7,401 nucleotides of DNA from AP-16 sp036395835 (GCA_036395835.1 DASWCW010000252.1:1-7401); one strand, 5' to 3'. Shown: positions 1 to 5,770, counted from the stretch's first letter. A program made the numbers and translations. Notes: generated by a model not told the origin, from the letters alone.

Positions 1-53
1 TGAACCTGAAACACGTTCTTGGCGATATCCAAACCGATCGTGGTAACTTGCAT
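1..53 (-). CDS. IS110-family transposase, N-terminal end only (runs off window)
   Basis: Read on the minus strand from the ATG at 53, the 17 visible codons give MQVTTIGLDIAKNVFQVH with the final codon cut by the window edge. This is the very characteristic N-terminus of IS110-family transposases, the DEDD-type enzymes that carry out RNA-guided recombination; the Asp in GLDIAK is the first acidic residue of the RuvC-like catalytic domain. The rest of the gene, including the C-terminal serine-containing domain, lies outside the window, so whether it is intact cannot be judged. The family call is from recognition of the motif; the short length limits finer assignment (IS110 versus IS1111 subgroup). 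Confidence 0.85.
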   Translation of the reverse strand, partial: MQVTTIGLDIAKNVFQV

Positions 54-260
54 CTGGACGGCTCCCCTCATGTGATTCGTCTGCGACGATCACTCTATGG
101 CACTTCGATGCCGGGAGCGGGCGCCGTCCACCACATCAAACTGAGAAGAATGGCGGCCTGCGCGCCAGGTCCGCTTTGCGGCTCACTCCGGAAATGCTGA
201 TTGCGTCTTGATGGTATCGTCCACGGATCGCACTGGAGCACCCTAGGCCCATGATCCCCC
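54..260 (-). ncRNA. Candidate bridge RNA region of the IS110 element
   Basis: In characterised IS110 elements such as IS621 the noncoding end upstream of the recombinase is transcribed into a bridge RNA whose loops pair with target and donor DNA. The equivalent segment here contains several short hairpins: 73-92 (TGAT-CGTC stem with one bulged base), 151-167 (TGGCG/CGCCA) and 171-181 (CCGC/GCGG with a 3-nt loop). I cannot identify the guide loops by eye. The call rests on position and family knowledge; the hairpins only agree with it. The ends given are approximate. Confidence 0.35.
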
Positions 261-300
261 AGTCCGGGGCACCGGAAGCTAGCCGGAAGCCGCAACGGCC

Positions 301-515
301 GTCCTACACGGCCCTAGAAGCCGGGACCCGGAGCCCCGGATCGGGCAGGTAGCGGCATAGGCGCTCGGGCTGCGGCAATCCGTCAACTGACCGGCGCGCC
401 GCATGCGGCTATCGATGCCCGCGCCGAACCGCCTGGACGCGGAAGGCGCGGCCCCGGCATTCCCCCAAGCCCCCTATCCCCCATGCCGGGGCCGCTCTCC
501 CAGTCGCGATCCCCG
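301..515. other. Intergenic stretch, no gene seen; GC-rich with one strong hairpin
   Basis: No reading frame here resembles a known protein; the open frames are the chance kind expected in high-GC DNA. The only clear structure is the 13-bp inverted repeat at 448-495, described separately. The segment separates the IS110 end from the truncated small gene copy at 516. Confidence 0.5.
448..495. repeat. 13-bp perfect inverted repeat with C-rich loop (G4-like on minus strand)
   Basis: Positions 448-460 and 483-495 are perfect reverse complements (GCGGCCCCGGCAT and its complement). The 22-nt loop is almost pure C and T, with C-runs at 462-466, 470-474 and 478-482; a fourth C-run is at 452-455 in the stem. 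On the minus strand these make four runs of four or more G with spacers of 3, 3 and 6, which fits the standard G-quadruplex pattern. There is no T-tract, so it does not look like an intrinsic terminator. Its role is unknown. Confidence 0.6.
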
Positions 516-626
516 ATGCCCCACCGACCCGATCCCGACTTGACGCTCCCCCTCGCCCAGCCGATCACCCTTACGCGCGGCCCGCGCTCGCACCTCGTCA
601 CCGTCAGTGAGATCGCAGCAATCTAG
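516..626 (+). pseudogene. Truncated copy of the 92-aa family protein found at 1114
   Basis: From ATG 516 to TAG 624-626 this encodes only 36 residues. The start, MPHRPDPDLTLPLAQPITL, closely matches the start of the protein at 1114-1392 (MPRPSAPDLSLPLAQPITL), and the DNA shares an uninterrupted 26-nt identity (552-577 against 1150-1175). After about residue 29 the copy drifts out of alignment through small indels and ends at a stop, while the other copy continues for 60 more residues. Weak DNA similarity to the longer copy seems to persist to about 640, just before the membrane-protein gene. The simplest reading is a duplicated, decayed gene; a functional 36-aa peptide is less likely. Confidence 0.6.
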
Positions 627-659
627 TCGAGATCGCATCCCGCAAATCGGAGAAGAAAG

Positions 660-1106
660 ATGGCTGACGCGAAACGCCGGTTGATCTGGTACGGGGTGCT
701 GCTGTTCTTGCTCGGTCTGATTACGGGTTTGATGGAGGCAAAGTTCAGCAATCCTCGGATGGGCCTTGCCGCACATTTGGAAGGTCTGATGAATGGTATT
801 TTCCTGATCGCAGTAGGTGCAATTTGGGAACAGGTCCGGCTGTCGTCTACCTTAGAAACCGCGACGTTCTGGACTGCGATTTTTGGGTGTTACGCAAACT
901 GGTTCACGACGACGCTTGCGGCAATTTTCGGCACTTCAGCTTTATCCCCCATCACGGCAGCGGGGCACGAAGGAACGATATGGCAGGAGTGGATCGTGAC
1001 AATCGGTTTCAGTATTGTTGGACTGACGATTATAGCCGCTTCGATCCTTCTGCTTTGGGGACTTCGGCGGGTCGTCGCAGTCAAGGACATTAAACAAACC
1101 CGGTGA
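660..1106 (+). CDS. Four-helix membrane protein, hydroxylaminobenzene mutase / styrene oxide isomerase-like
   Basis: The 148-residue protein is mostly hydrophobic, with four predicted membrane segments at about residues 8-25, 44-57, 68-90 and 110-135. It carries the conserved block NPRMGLAAHLEG (31-42), the tyrosine-asparagine pair in YANW (78-81) and AAGHEGTIWQE (100-110). These match my memory of the HabA/HabB hydroxylaminobenzene mutases and the related styrene oxide isomerases, small membrane enzymes that rearrange aromatic substrates; His39 sits where the isomerases place a conserved haem-binding histidine. Length fits the family. A GGAGAAG ribosome site at 649-655 supports ATG 660. Base composition is less GC-rich than the core genes downstream. 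The true substrate cannot be told from sequence; other members are annotated only as uncharacterised membrane proteins. Confidence 0.7.
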   Translation: MADAKRRLIWYGVLLFLLGLITGLMEAKFSNPRMGLAAHLEGLMNGIFLIAVGAIWEQVRLSSTLETATFWTAIFGCYANWFTTTLAAIFGTSALSPITAAGHEGTIWQEWIVTIGFSIVGLTIIAASILLLWGLRRVVAVKDIKQTR

Positions 1107-1113
1107 GAACAGA

Positions 1114-1392
1114 TTGCCTCGACCATCCGCCCCCGATCTTTCCCTCCCGCTCGCCCAGCCGATCACCCTTACGCGGGGACCCGGCTCGCATCTCGTCACG
1201 CTGATCGATGCCGCGATCCTGATCCGCGATCTCAATCCCTTCCGGCAGGCACGGCCGGTGTGGGACCGGGCGGCGGAGATGATCCTGCTTGCGGCCGAGA
1301 CCCGAAAGCGCGATGACGTAGCCGAGGCGACCCGGCAAATGCTCGTGGCGCTGGAGAAAGAGAATTGGTGGAAGCAGGAGGCCATCGAATGA
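1114..1392 (+). CDS. Small conserved protein of unknown function (92 aa), TTG start
   Basis: I do not assign a function. The protein begins MPRPSAPDLSLPLAQPITL and continues with a charged, probably helical C-terminal half (FRQARPVWDRAAEMILLAAE, then a Lys/Glu/Trp-rich end). I recall similar short proteins as repeated genes in Bradyrhizobium, and a truncated copy lies at 516-626 in this same window, whose alignment supports the TTG at 1114 as the start. A GGTGAG element at 1102-1107 overlaps the stop of the preceding gene, and only 7 bases separate the two genes. The stop codon overlaps the ATG of the next gene (ATGA, 1389-1392), so translation is probably coupled to the substrate-binding protein. 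No signal peptide or membrane segment is seen. Confidence 0.7.
   Translation: MPRPSAPDLSLPLAQPITLTRGPGSHLVTLIDAAILIRDLNPFRQARPVWDRAAEMILLAAETRKRDDVAEATRQMLVALEKENWWKQEAIE
1376..1381 (+). promoter_or_regulatory. Strong Shine-Dalgarno site fixing the start at 1389
   Basis: AGGAGG lies 7 bases before ATG 1389, inside the end of the upstream gene. It favours ATG 1389 over the in-frame TTG at 1365, which would put eight residues before the twin-arginine signal. Confidence 0.8.
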
Positions 1393-2372
1393 GGCGGCGA
1401 GAGTTCATTGCGCTTGTTGGTGCTGCGGCGGCTGCGTGGCCGTTGGTCGGACGCGCACAGCAGTCGGCAAAAATCCCTAGAATAGGCTTTTTAACACGTG
1501 TCACCGACGCCTCTGTCTCCCGTCAGATAGATGCATTTCGACAAGGCTTGCGCAACCTCGGACGGGTCGAAGGAAAGAGTACCAGCATCGAATACCGAGA
1601 CGCCGGGGGTCGAGCTGACCGTCTCCGTGGGCTGGCTGCCGAACTTGTCGGTCTCAATGTGGATGTCATCGTCACGGTGGACACGCCGCCCACTCAAGCC
1701 GCTAAACAAGCAACTAGTACAATTCCAATTGTTATTGCCGTCTCTGCCGATCCAGTGGGAGCTGGATTGGTCAAGAGCCTTGGACACCCTGGTGGAAATG
1801 TCACTGGCCTGTCGCTTCTTGCCCCTGAGACAGATCAAAAAGCTCTGGAGTTTCTGAAGGAGACGCTACCGAGAACCAATCGAGTGGTGATGATTGTCGA
1901 CCCGAACAATCAGGGTATGATGCTCAGACTAAAGGCAATACAGAGCGGGGTGCCGAAGCTCGCAATAGAGCTTCAATCAATACCAGCGCTTAGTTCAAAT
2001 GAACTTGTTGGCGCGCTGACAGCCGCCGCCAAGGAAGCTCCTGACGCTCTCTTTGTGCTTTCTCCTATATATGCAGCTTATCGAAACGAGGTGATGGAGT
2101 TCGCGACAAAGACGAAAGTGCCGATATTGTCGGATACCAGCGGGCTTGCCAGGGAACCAGGCGCCCTCTTGTCCTACGGGGCGGATATCTCGGACTTATT
2201 TCGGCGAGCCGCCACGTTTGTGGACAAGATATTGAAGGGTGCCAAGCCGGCCGATTTGCCGGTGGAGCAGCCGACCAAATTCGAGCTGGTCATCAACCTC
2301 AAGACGGCCAAAGCGCTCGGCCTCAATATCTCGCCCTCGCTTCTCGCCCGCGCCGACGAGGTGATCGAGTGA
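1389..2372 (+). CDS. Tat-exported ABC transporter substrate-binding protein (ABC_sub_bind family)
   Basis: The 327-residue protein starts MRRREFIALVGAAAAAWPLV, a twin-arginine signal (RRxFI plus a hydrophobic stretch), with a likely cleavage site after GRA at residue 23. The mature part follows the ABC_sub_bind (PF04392, TrpX-like) pattern: IPRIGFL near the mature start, IVTVDTPPTQAAK, SADPVGAGLV near 120, PGGNVTG near 134-140, and the hallmark C-terminus LGLNISPSLLARADEVIE. Such proteins deliver small ligands in the periplasm to an ABC importer. No permease or ATPase gene is present, so this is an orphan binding protein, as is common in Bradyrhizobium, where the family is greatly expanded. 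The middle of the gene (about 1700-2150) is visibly AT-richer than the last 120 bases and the core genes, hinting at transfer. Ligand unknown. Confidence 0.88.
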   Translation: MRRREFIALVGAAAAAWPLVGRAQQSAKIPRIGFLTRVTDASVSRQIDAFRQGLRNLGRVEGKSTSIEYRDAGGRADRLRGLAAELVGLNVDVIVTVDTPPTQAAKQATSTIPIVIAVSADPVGAGLVKSLGHPGGNVTGLSLLAPETDQKALEFLKETLPRTNRVVMIVDPNNQGMMLRLKAIQSGVPKLAIELQSIPALSSNELVGALTAAAKEAPDALFVLSPIYAAYRNEVMEFATKTKVPILSDTSGLAREPGALLSYGADISDLFRRAATFVDKILKGAKPADLPVEQPTKFELVINLKTAKALGLNISPSLLARADEVIE

Positions 2373-2575
2373 GCGGCAAAATGCCCCGCGACGGCGCGAT
2401 CATCTTCGACTAATCGGCAAGCTCGACGTGCTCCGCGTCGAATGCGCCAAGTGCGGGCGATCCGGGCAGTATCGCCTTGCGGTGCTGATCGCGAAAATAT
2501 GGCCGGGATGCAAAGCTGTTTGATTGGTCGGACGATTTGACCGCCGAGTGCCCCCGCAAGCGCGCGCGAGATTAA
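2369..2575 (+). pseudogene. Small Cys-containing conserved gene broken by two compensating 1-bp indels
   Basis: GTG 2369 overlaps the stop of the preceding gene (GTGA), and ATG 2381 is an alternative start. The frame reads MPRDGAIIFD and hits TAA at 2411. Shifting by one base at 2410 gives LIGKLDVLRVECAKCGRSGQ to about 2493. Shifting back at the A-run 2494-2497 gives YGRDAKLFDWSDDLTAECPR and a natural stop at 2573-2575 in the original frame. The joined protein of about 68 residues matches a small family I recall from Bradyrhizobium, with a CxxC pair and a later Cys, suggesting a zinc-binding fold. A lost C at 2410 and an added A at 2494-2497 explain everything. Function unknown. Sequencing error is possible but would need two independent errors. 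Confidence 0.7.
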
Positions 2576-2607
2576 TCGTTGAAGGATTAAACCGGGCTAG
2601 ACCGGGA

Positions 2608-2637
2608 TTGCCCGAAACACCCCTTCGTCTGCTATAA
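2608..2637 (+). promoter_or_regulatory. Candidate promoter of the alpha/beta hydrolase gene
   Basis: TTGCCC at 2608-2613 and CTATAA at 2632-2637 are separated by 18 bases and resemble alphaproteobacterial housekeeping promoters. A start near 2644 would give a leader of about 47 bases before ATG 2691. It lies in the short gap after the broken Cys gene. Judged by eye only. Confidence 0.4.
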
Positions 2638-2690
2638 GGGCCCGCTTCCCGCCTCAACCCGCCAGCCTTCCAGCAGCCCCCGCAGCCCCG

Positions 2691-3638
2691 ATGACGCTCA
2701 TTTCCACTCCCGCGAACCCCGTCCCGGAGGGCGCGGTCACGGGGATCTTCAAGACCCCGGACGGCGTCGCGTTGCGCTTTGCGCGCTGGGCGCCGCCGGA
2801 GGGGCGCAAGGGCACGGTGCTGGTGCTGCCGGGCCGGGCGGAGTTCATCGAGAAATATTTCGAGGTGGTCGGCGAGACGCGAAGGCGCGGCTTTGCCGTG
2901 GCCATGATCGATTGGCGCGGCCAGGGCCTCTCGGAGCGGATGCTGGCAGACCCGCGCAAGGGCCACGTCGGCAGCTTCGCCGAATACGACCTCGATCTCG
3001 AGACGTTCGTGCGGGAAATCGTGCTGCCGGATTGCCCGCCGCCGCTGTTCGCGCTCGGACACTCCATGGGTTCGGTGATGCTGATCCGCGCCGCCCAGAA
3101 GGGGCGCCGCTGGTTCGACCGCGTCGTGCTCAGCGCGCCGATGATCGGGCTGGCCGGGCGCGCCGGCACGCGCTTTGCCGCCGTCACTGCTCGCACGGGC
3201 CGGCTGTTCGGGTTGGGCCGTTCCTACGTGCCGGGCGGCGGTTCGATGGCGGTGGCCTCGCTGCCGTTCGTCGGCAATGTGCTCAGCTCCGATCCGGTGC
3301 GCCACGCGCGCACGGCCGCGATCGTCGAGGCCGAGCCGATGCTGGGGCTCGGCTCGCCCACCGTCGCCTGGGTCGATGCCGCCTATCGGGCCATGCGCGA
3401 ACTCGGCGAGCCGCAATATCCGGAGCGCATCCGCCAGCCGATCCTGATCGTGGCGGCGGGTCAGGACGAGGTCGTGTCGACGCCGCTGACCGGCATATTC
3501 GCCACGCGCCTGCGCGTGGGCTCGCACCTGGTGATCGCCGGAGCGCGCCACGAGATCCTGATGGAGCGGGACCGCTACCGCACGCAATTCTGGGCGGCGT
3601 TCGACGCCTTCGTGCCGGGGACGCCGCTGTTCGGATGA
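2691..3638 (+). CDS. Alpha/beta hydrolase, lysophospholipase-like
   Basis: The 315-residue protein has the alpha/beta hydrolase layout of the PldB/monoacylglycerol-lipase group (Hydrolase_4 type). The nucleophile elbow is GHSMG at 123-127 (Ser125). The likely acid is Asp259 in AAGQDE, and the likely base is His287 in GARHEIL, both at the expected spacing. The DWRGQGLSER stretch (74-83) and LPGRAEFIEKY near the oxyanion strand are typical of this group. No signal peptide is evident, so a cytoplasmic location is inferred. Codon use is strongly GC-rich, as in the core genes. There is no convincing Shine-Dalgarno before ATG 2691, but the N-terminus fits the homologues I recall. It converges with the phosphatase gene at 3689. 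Substrate is uncertain: lysophospholipid, monoacylglycerol or another ester. Confidence 0.85.
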   Translation: MTLISTPANPVPEGAVTGIFKTPDGVALRFARWAPPEGRKGTVLVLPGRAEFIEKYFEVVGETRRRGFAVAMIDWRGQGLSERMLADPRKGHVGSFAEYDLDLETFVREIVLPDCPPPLFALGHSMGSVMLIRAAQKGRRWFDRVVLSAPMIGLAGRAGTRFAAVTARTGRLFGLGRSYVPGGGSMAVASLPFVGNVLSSDPVRHARTAAIVEAEPMLGLGSPTVAWVDAAYRAMRELGEPQYPERIRQPILIVAAGQDEVVSTPLTGIFATRLRVGSHLVIAGARHEILMERDRYRTQFWAAFDAFVPGTPLFG

Positions 3639-3662
3639 CGGACGACGGGTAGTTTCACAATT

Positions 3663-3687
3663 GTGGGTTTCGGTTTGCTCAGCCCAC
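3663..3687. terminator. Weak hairpin between convergent genes
   Basis: GTGGGTT and AGCCCAC can pair (one G-T pair) around an 11-nt loop in the 50-base gap between the two convergent genes. A 10-bp palindrome, CACAATTGTG, sits just before it at 3656-3665. Neither has a clear T-tract, so a terminator role is only suggested by position. Confidence 0.3.
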
Positions 3688-3688
3688 C

Positions 3689-4471
3689 TTACGAATTGAG
3701 GATCTTGAGCGCGGCGGCATGGATGGCGCGATCGCCCGCGGCGACGATGCGGCCGCCCGACAGGGCCGAGCCGCCGTCCCACGTGGTGAGCACGCCGCCG
3801 GCGCCGGCGATGATCGGAACGAGCGGAACGACGTCGTGCGGCTTGAGCTCGGTCTCGATCACGAGATCGATGTGTCCGGCCGCCAGCATGCAATAGGCGT
3901 AGCAGTCGCCGCCGTAGCGCGACAGCCGCACGCGGTCTTCCACCCGGCGGAACGCGCCGCGGTCCTGCTCCGACATCAACAGCGGGCTCGTCGTGAACAG
4001 CAAGGCGTCCTCGATCGCGGCGCAGGAACGCACCTCCAGTTGCCGGTCGCCGGCCGGCCCGCGATAGCGCGCCGCCGCGCCGTCGCCGGTGAAGCTCTCG
4101 CGCAGGAACGGCTGGTGCATCATGCCGAACACGGGTTCGCCGAAGCGCGTCAGCCCGATCAGCGTTCCCCATGCGGGCATGCCGGAAATGAAGGATTTGG
4201 TGCCGTCGATCGGATCGAGCATCCAGACGTATTCGGCGTCGGCACGCTCGCTGCCGTATTCCTCGCCGATGATGCCGTGCGCGGGAAACGCCTCACGAAT
4301 GAGCGCGCGCATCGTCGCCTCGGCGGCGCGATCCGCGGCGGTCACCGGATCGAAGCGGCCGACCGTGCCCTTGTTGTCGACGCTGAGCGAAGTGCGGAAG
4401 AACGGCAGGATCACCTCGCCGGATTTCGCCGCCAGCTCCTCGACGAAGCTTCCGAAATCGACCGCCGTCAT
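3689..4471 (-). CDS. hisN: Inositol-monophosphatase-family protein, probably histidinol-phosphatase HisN
   Basis: The 260-residue protein carries the Mg-dependent IMPase signatures in order: DPVTAAD (41-47), GEEYG with metal ligand Glu70 (69-73), DPIDGTKSF with Asp86 and Asp89 (86-94), and GGDCYAY (187-193) followed by the second signature region with Asp213 in HDVVPL and IAGAGG (221-226). The overall pattern, particularly GGDCYAYCMLAAGHIDLVIE, fits HisN-type histidinol-phosphatases of actinobacteria and alphaproteobacteria, which remove phosphate from histidinol phosphate in the penultimate part of histidine synthesis. An inositol monophosphatase or SuhB-like role cannot be excluded. Length is normal for the family. 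AGGAA, 8 bases before ATG, supports the start. The gene is divergent from the small RNA at 4649, and its start overlaps a 33-codon reading frame at 4468-4569. Confidence 0.85.
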   Translation of the reverse strand: MTAVDFGSFVEELAAKSGEVILPFFRTSLSVDNKGTVGRFDPVTAADRAAEATMRALIREAFPAHGIIGEEYGSERADAEYVWMLDPIDGTKSFISGMPAWGTLIGLTRFGEPVFGMMHQPFLRESFTGDGAAARYRGPAGDRQLEVRSCAAIEDALLFTTSPLLMSEQDRGAFRRVEDRVRLSRYGGDCYAYCMLAAGHIDLVIETELKPHDVVPLVPIIAGAGGVLTTWDGGSALSGGRIVAAGDRAIHAAALKILNS

Positions 4472-4569
4472 GGGAAATGTTCCTGGACCCCTCTGGCACT
4501 AACGAAGCCGAGTAGGATCGGCAACCGCGAAGCGGCCGGCGCACGGGCTTGAGGTTGGACTGTGTCCAT
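4468..4569 (-). CDS. Possible 33-aa upstream reading frame overlapping hisN start
   Basis: On the minus strand, ATG 4569 opens a frame that begins MDTVQPQARAPAASRLPILL and ends at the TGA that overlaps the hisN start codon (ATGA). A 4-bp stop/start overlap is the usual mark of translational coupling, so this could be a leader peptide for hisN. Against this, it has no good ribosome site, hisN has its own AGGAA, and such frames arise by chance in GC-rich DNA. I do not recognise the peptide. Confidence 0.25.
   Translation of the reverse strand: MDTVQPQARAPAASRLPILLGFVSARGVQEHFP
4480..4484 (-). promoter_or_regulatory. Ribosome binding site of hisN
   Basis: AGGAA on the minus strand, 8 bases before the ATG, is the only good ribosome site near this start. 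Confidence 0.6.
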
Positions 4570-4613
4570 TTCGCCACGGAGGGTCTCCTTCGAGGGCCGG
4601 GCGGAATCGAGAC

Positions 4614-4642
4614 TTGCCTTTTGTGCGGCGCGGGGGCATATT
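4614..4642 (+). promoter_or_regulatory. Candidate promoter of the suhB/alpha-r14-like RNA
   Basis: TTGCCT at 4614-4619 (within CTTGCC) and CATATT at 4637-4642 are spaced by exactly 17 bases, the form expected of an alphaproteobacterial sigma-70 promoter. Transcription would start near 4649, just before the first RNA hairpin. Confidence 0.55.
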
Positions 4643-4648
4643 GCTGCA

Positions 4649-4743
4649 GCGCGGCAACGCGAGCGTTTCGCGTTCCCGCCGCCCTCCTTGGGCGTTTCCT
4701 CCCTAGACTTGGGCCGCTTGCACCCGCGAGCGGCCCTTTTTTT
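4649..4743 (+). ncRNA. suhB / alpha-r14-type trans-acting small RNA
   Basis: About 95 bases hold three consecutive hairpins and no gene: AACGCGA/TCGCGTT (4656-4674), CGCCC/GGGCG (4680-4694) and a strong terminator (4711-4736 plus T-run). The loop of the second hairpin reads TCCTT and, with the flanking stem, forms CCCTCCTT; the single-stranded linker after it contains TTTCCTCCC (4695-4703). Both resemble the anti-Shine-Dalgarno end of 16S rRNA. This layout matches the Rfam suhB motif (RF00519) and the alpha-r14 family, which includes Sinorhizobium MmgR, in which CU-rich loops pair with ribosome binding sites of target mRNAs. The original suhB motif was named for its place next to an IMPase-family gene, as here (hisN, divergent). 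The 5' end is inferred from the promoter; the family is from memory. Confidence 0.75.
4711..4743 (+). terminator. Strong intrinsic terminator of the small RNA
   Basis: An 11-bp stem (GGGCCGCTTGC against GCGAGCGGCCC, one T-G pair) closes a 4-nt loop and is followed directly by seven T at 4737-4743. It ends the RNA on the plus strand. Confidence 0.9.
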
Positions 4744-4879
4744 ATGGGCGTTTTCGGCCTTCGAGCGGTACCGGCGCGCCTGGCAAGGCCAAAGCCCGGC
4801 CAAATCCGCAAGCGCTGGCGGCCGGTCATGCTGTGACCGCGATGCTGCTATGCAGTATAACGCGGATCGGGGCCGGCGG
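4744..4879. other. Intergenic gap between small RNA and amidohydrolase gene
   Basis: No gene is seen. A 6-bp hairpin, CGGTCA/TGACCG (4823-4839), lies downstream of the amidohydrolase gene on the minus strand and could help end its transcript, but there is no T-tract in that direction. Confidence 0.4.
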
Positions 4880-5770
4880 TCACTCGGCGGCGGCGCGGTA
4901 GGGCCGCAGTTCTTCCATCGGCACTGCCGCCAGCCGCTCCGCCAGGACCACCAGATCGGCGGCGACCTGGCGGAAATTCGCCGAGCGCTCGTAGCGGCGC
5001 TCATCCATGTAGAGCGCGCGGTTGATCTCGAGCTGGATCGAGTGCAGGCCCGCCGCCGGGTTGCCGTAGTGCTCGGTGATGAAGCCGCCCGCGTAGGGCT
5101 TGTTGCGGCTGACCAGATAACCGAGCTCGCGCAAGGTCGATTCCATCGTCTCCGAGATGGCGGCGACGCAGCTCGTTCCGTAGCGATCCCCCAGCACGAT
5201 ATCGGCGCGCGGGCGTTCCTCCTTGGCACCGCCCGTCGAGGGCATGGAATGGCAGTCGATCAGCGCCGCGGCCCCGAAATCCGAGTGGATGCGGGCCAGC
5301 AGCCGCCGCAGCGCCCGGTGATACGGCTTGTAAAGGCATTCGATCCGCCGCAGCGCGTCGTCGACCGGAAGCCGCTGATCGTAGATTTCCTGGGAATCGC
5401 CGACGACCCGCGCCACGGTTCCGAGCCCGCCCGCGACCCGCATCGAGCGGGTGTTGGCGAAGGAGGGCAGCCGCCCCTCGAACATGCGCGGATCGAGCTC
5501 GTAGGGCTCGCGATTGACGTCGACATAGCAGCGCGGGAAATGCGCGCGCACCAGCGGCTGGCCGCGTCCGACCACGCCGGAGACGAGCTCGTCGACGAAG
5601 GAATCTTCCGAACGGCGCAGCGTGGCGAGATCGAGCCGCGCGGCCGCCAGGAAGGCGCGCGGGTAGACGCGGCCGCTGTGCGGGGAATTGAACACGAAGG
5701 GCGCGGCGGTCTCTTGCGGCTCGATGACCTCGAACGGCGGATCGAGCTCGGCCACGACTGGATCGCTCAT
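4880..5770 (-). CDS. N-formylglutamate amidohydrolase family protein (HutG-like)
   Basis: The 296-residue protein fits the N-formylglutamate amidohydrolase family (PF05013), which cleaves N-formylglutamate to glutamate and formate in the five-step histidine degradation route; family members also act on other N-formyl amino acids. Key blocks are FNSPHSG (27-33, His31), DVNREP (84-89), IDCHSMPS (171-178, His174), VLGDRYGTSC (192-201) and IQLEINRALY (245-254); the His and Asp residues are likely metal ligands. The frame is open for 86 codons upstream of ATG 5770, but that part has no family similarity and runs across the cpdR start, so ATG 5770 (MSDPVVAELD) is preferred. No other hut genes are in the window, so a link to histidine catabolism is only by family. 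It is divergent from cpdR. Confidence 0.85.
   Translation of the reverse strand: MSDPVVAELDPPFEVIEPQETAAPFVFNSPHSGRVYPRAFLAAARLDLATLRRSEDSFVDELVSGVVGRGQPLVRAHFPRCYVDVNREPYELDPRMFEGRLPSFANTRSMRVAGGLGTVARVVGDSQEIYDQRLPVDDALRRIECLYKPYHRALRRLLARIHSDFGAAALIDCHSMPSTGGAKEERPRADIVLGDRYGTSCVAAISETMESTLRELGYLVSRNKPYAGGFITEHYGNPAAGLHSIQLEINRALYMDERRYERSANFRQVAADLVVLAERLAAVPMEELRPYRAAAE

Larger units (their letters stand above)
1..300 (-). mobile_element. 5' part of an IS110-family insertion sequence (outer boundary approximate)
   Basis: The transposase start at 53 is preceded (toward higher coordinates) by about 250 bases without a convincing gene. IS110-group elements are known to carry a long noncoding end on the transposase 5' side, and the length fits. 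I cannot place the exact end: these elements lack clear terminal inverted repeats. A pair of direct 8-mers CCGGAAGC at 272-279 and 283-290 and a small hairpin (GGCCGT/ACGGCC, 297-313) lie near where the boundary is expected. The rest of the element is off the left edge. Confidence 0.6.

Noticed and set aside
1365..1388. TTG 1365 as start of the substrate-binding protein
   Set aside because: It would place eight residues before the twin-arginine signal, and the AGGAGG site is positioned for ATG 1389.
2400..4172. A 590-codon minus-strand open frame spanning the hydrolase and phosphatase genes
   Set aside because: It lies antisense to one clear gene and in another frame of a second. Its Arg/Ala/His-rich composition is typical of GC-rich shadow frames, with no domain seen.
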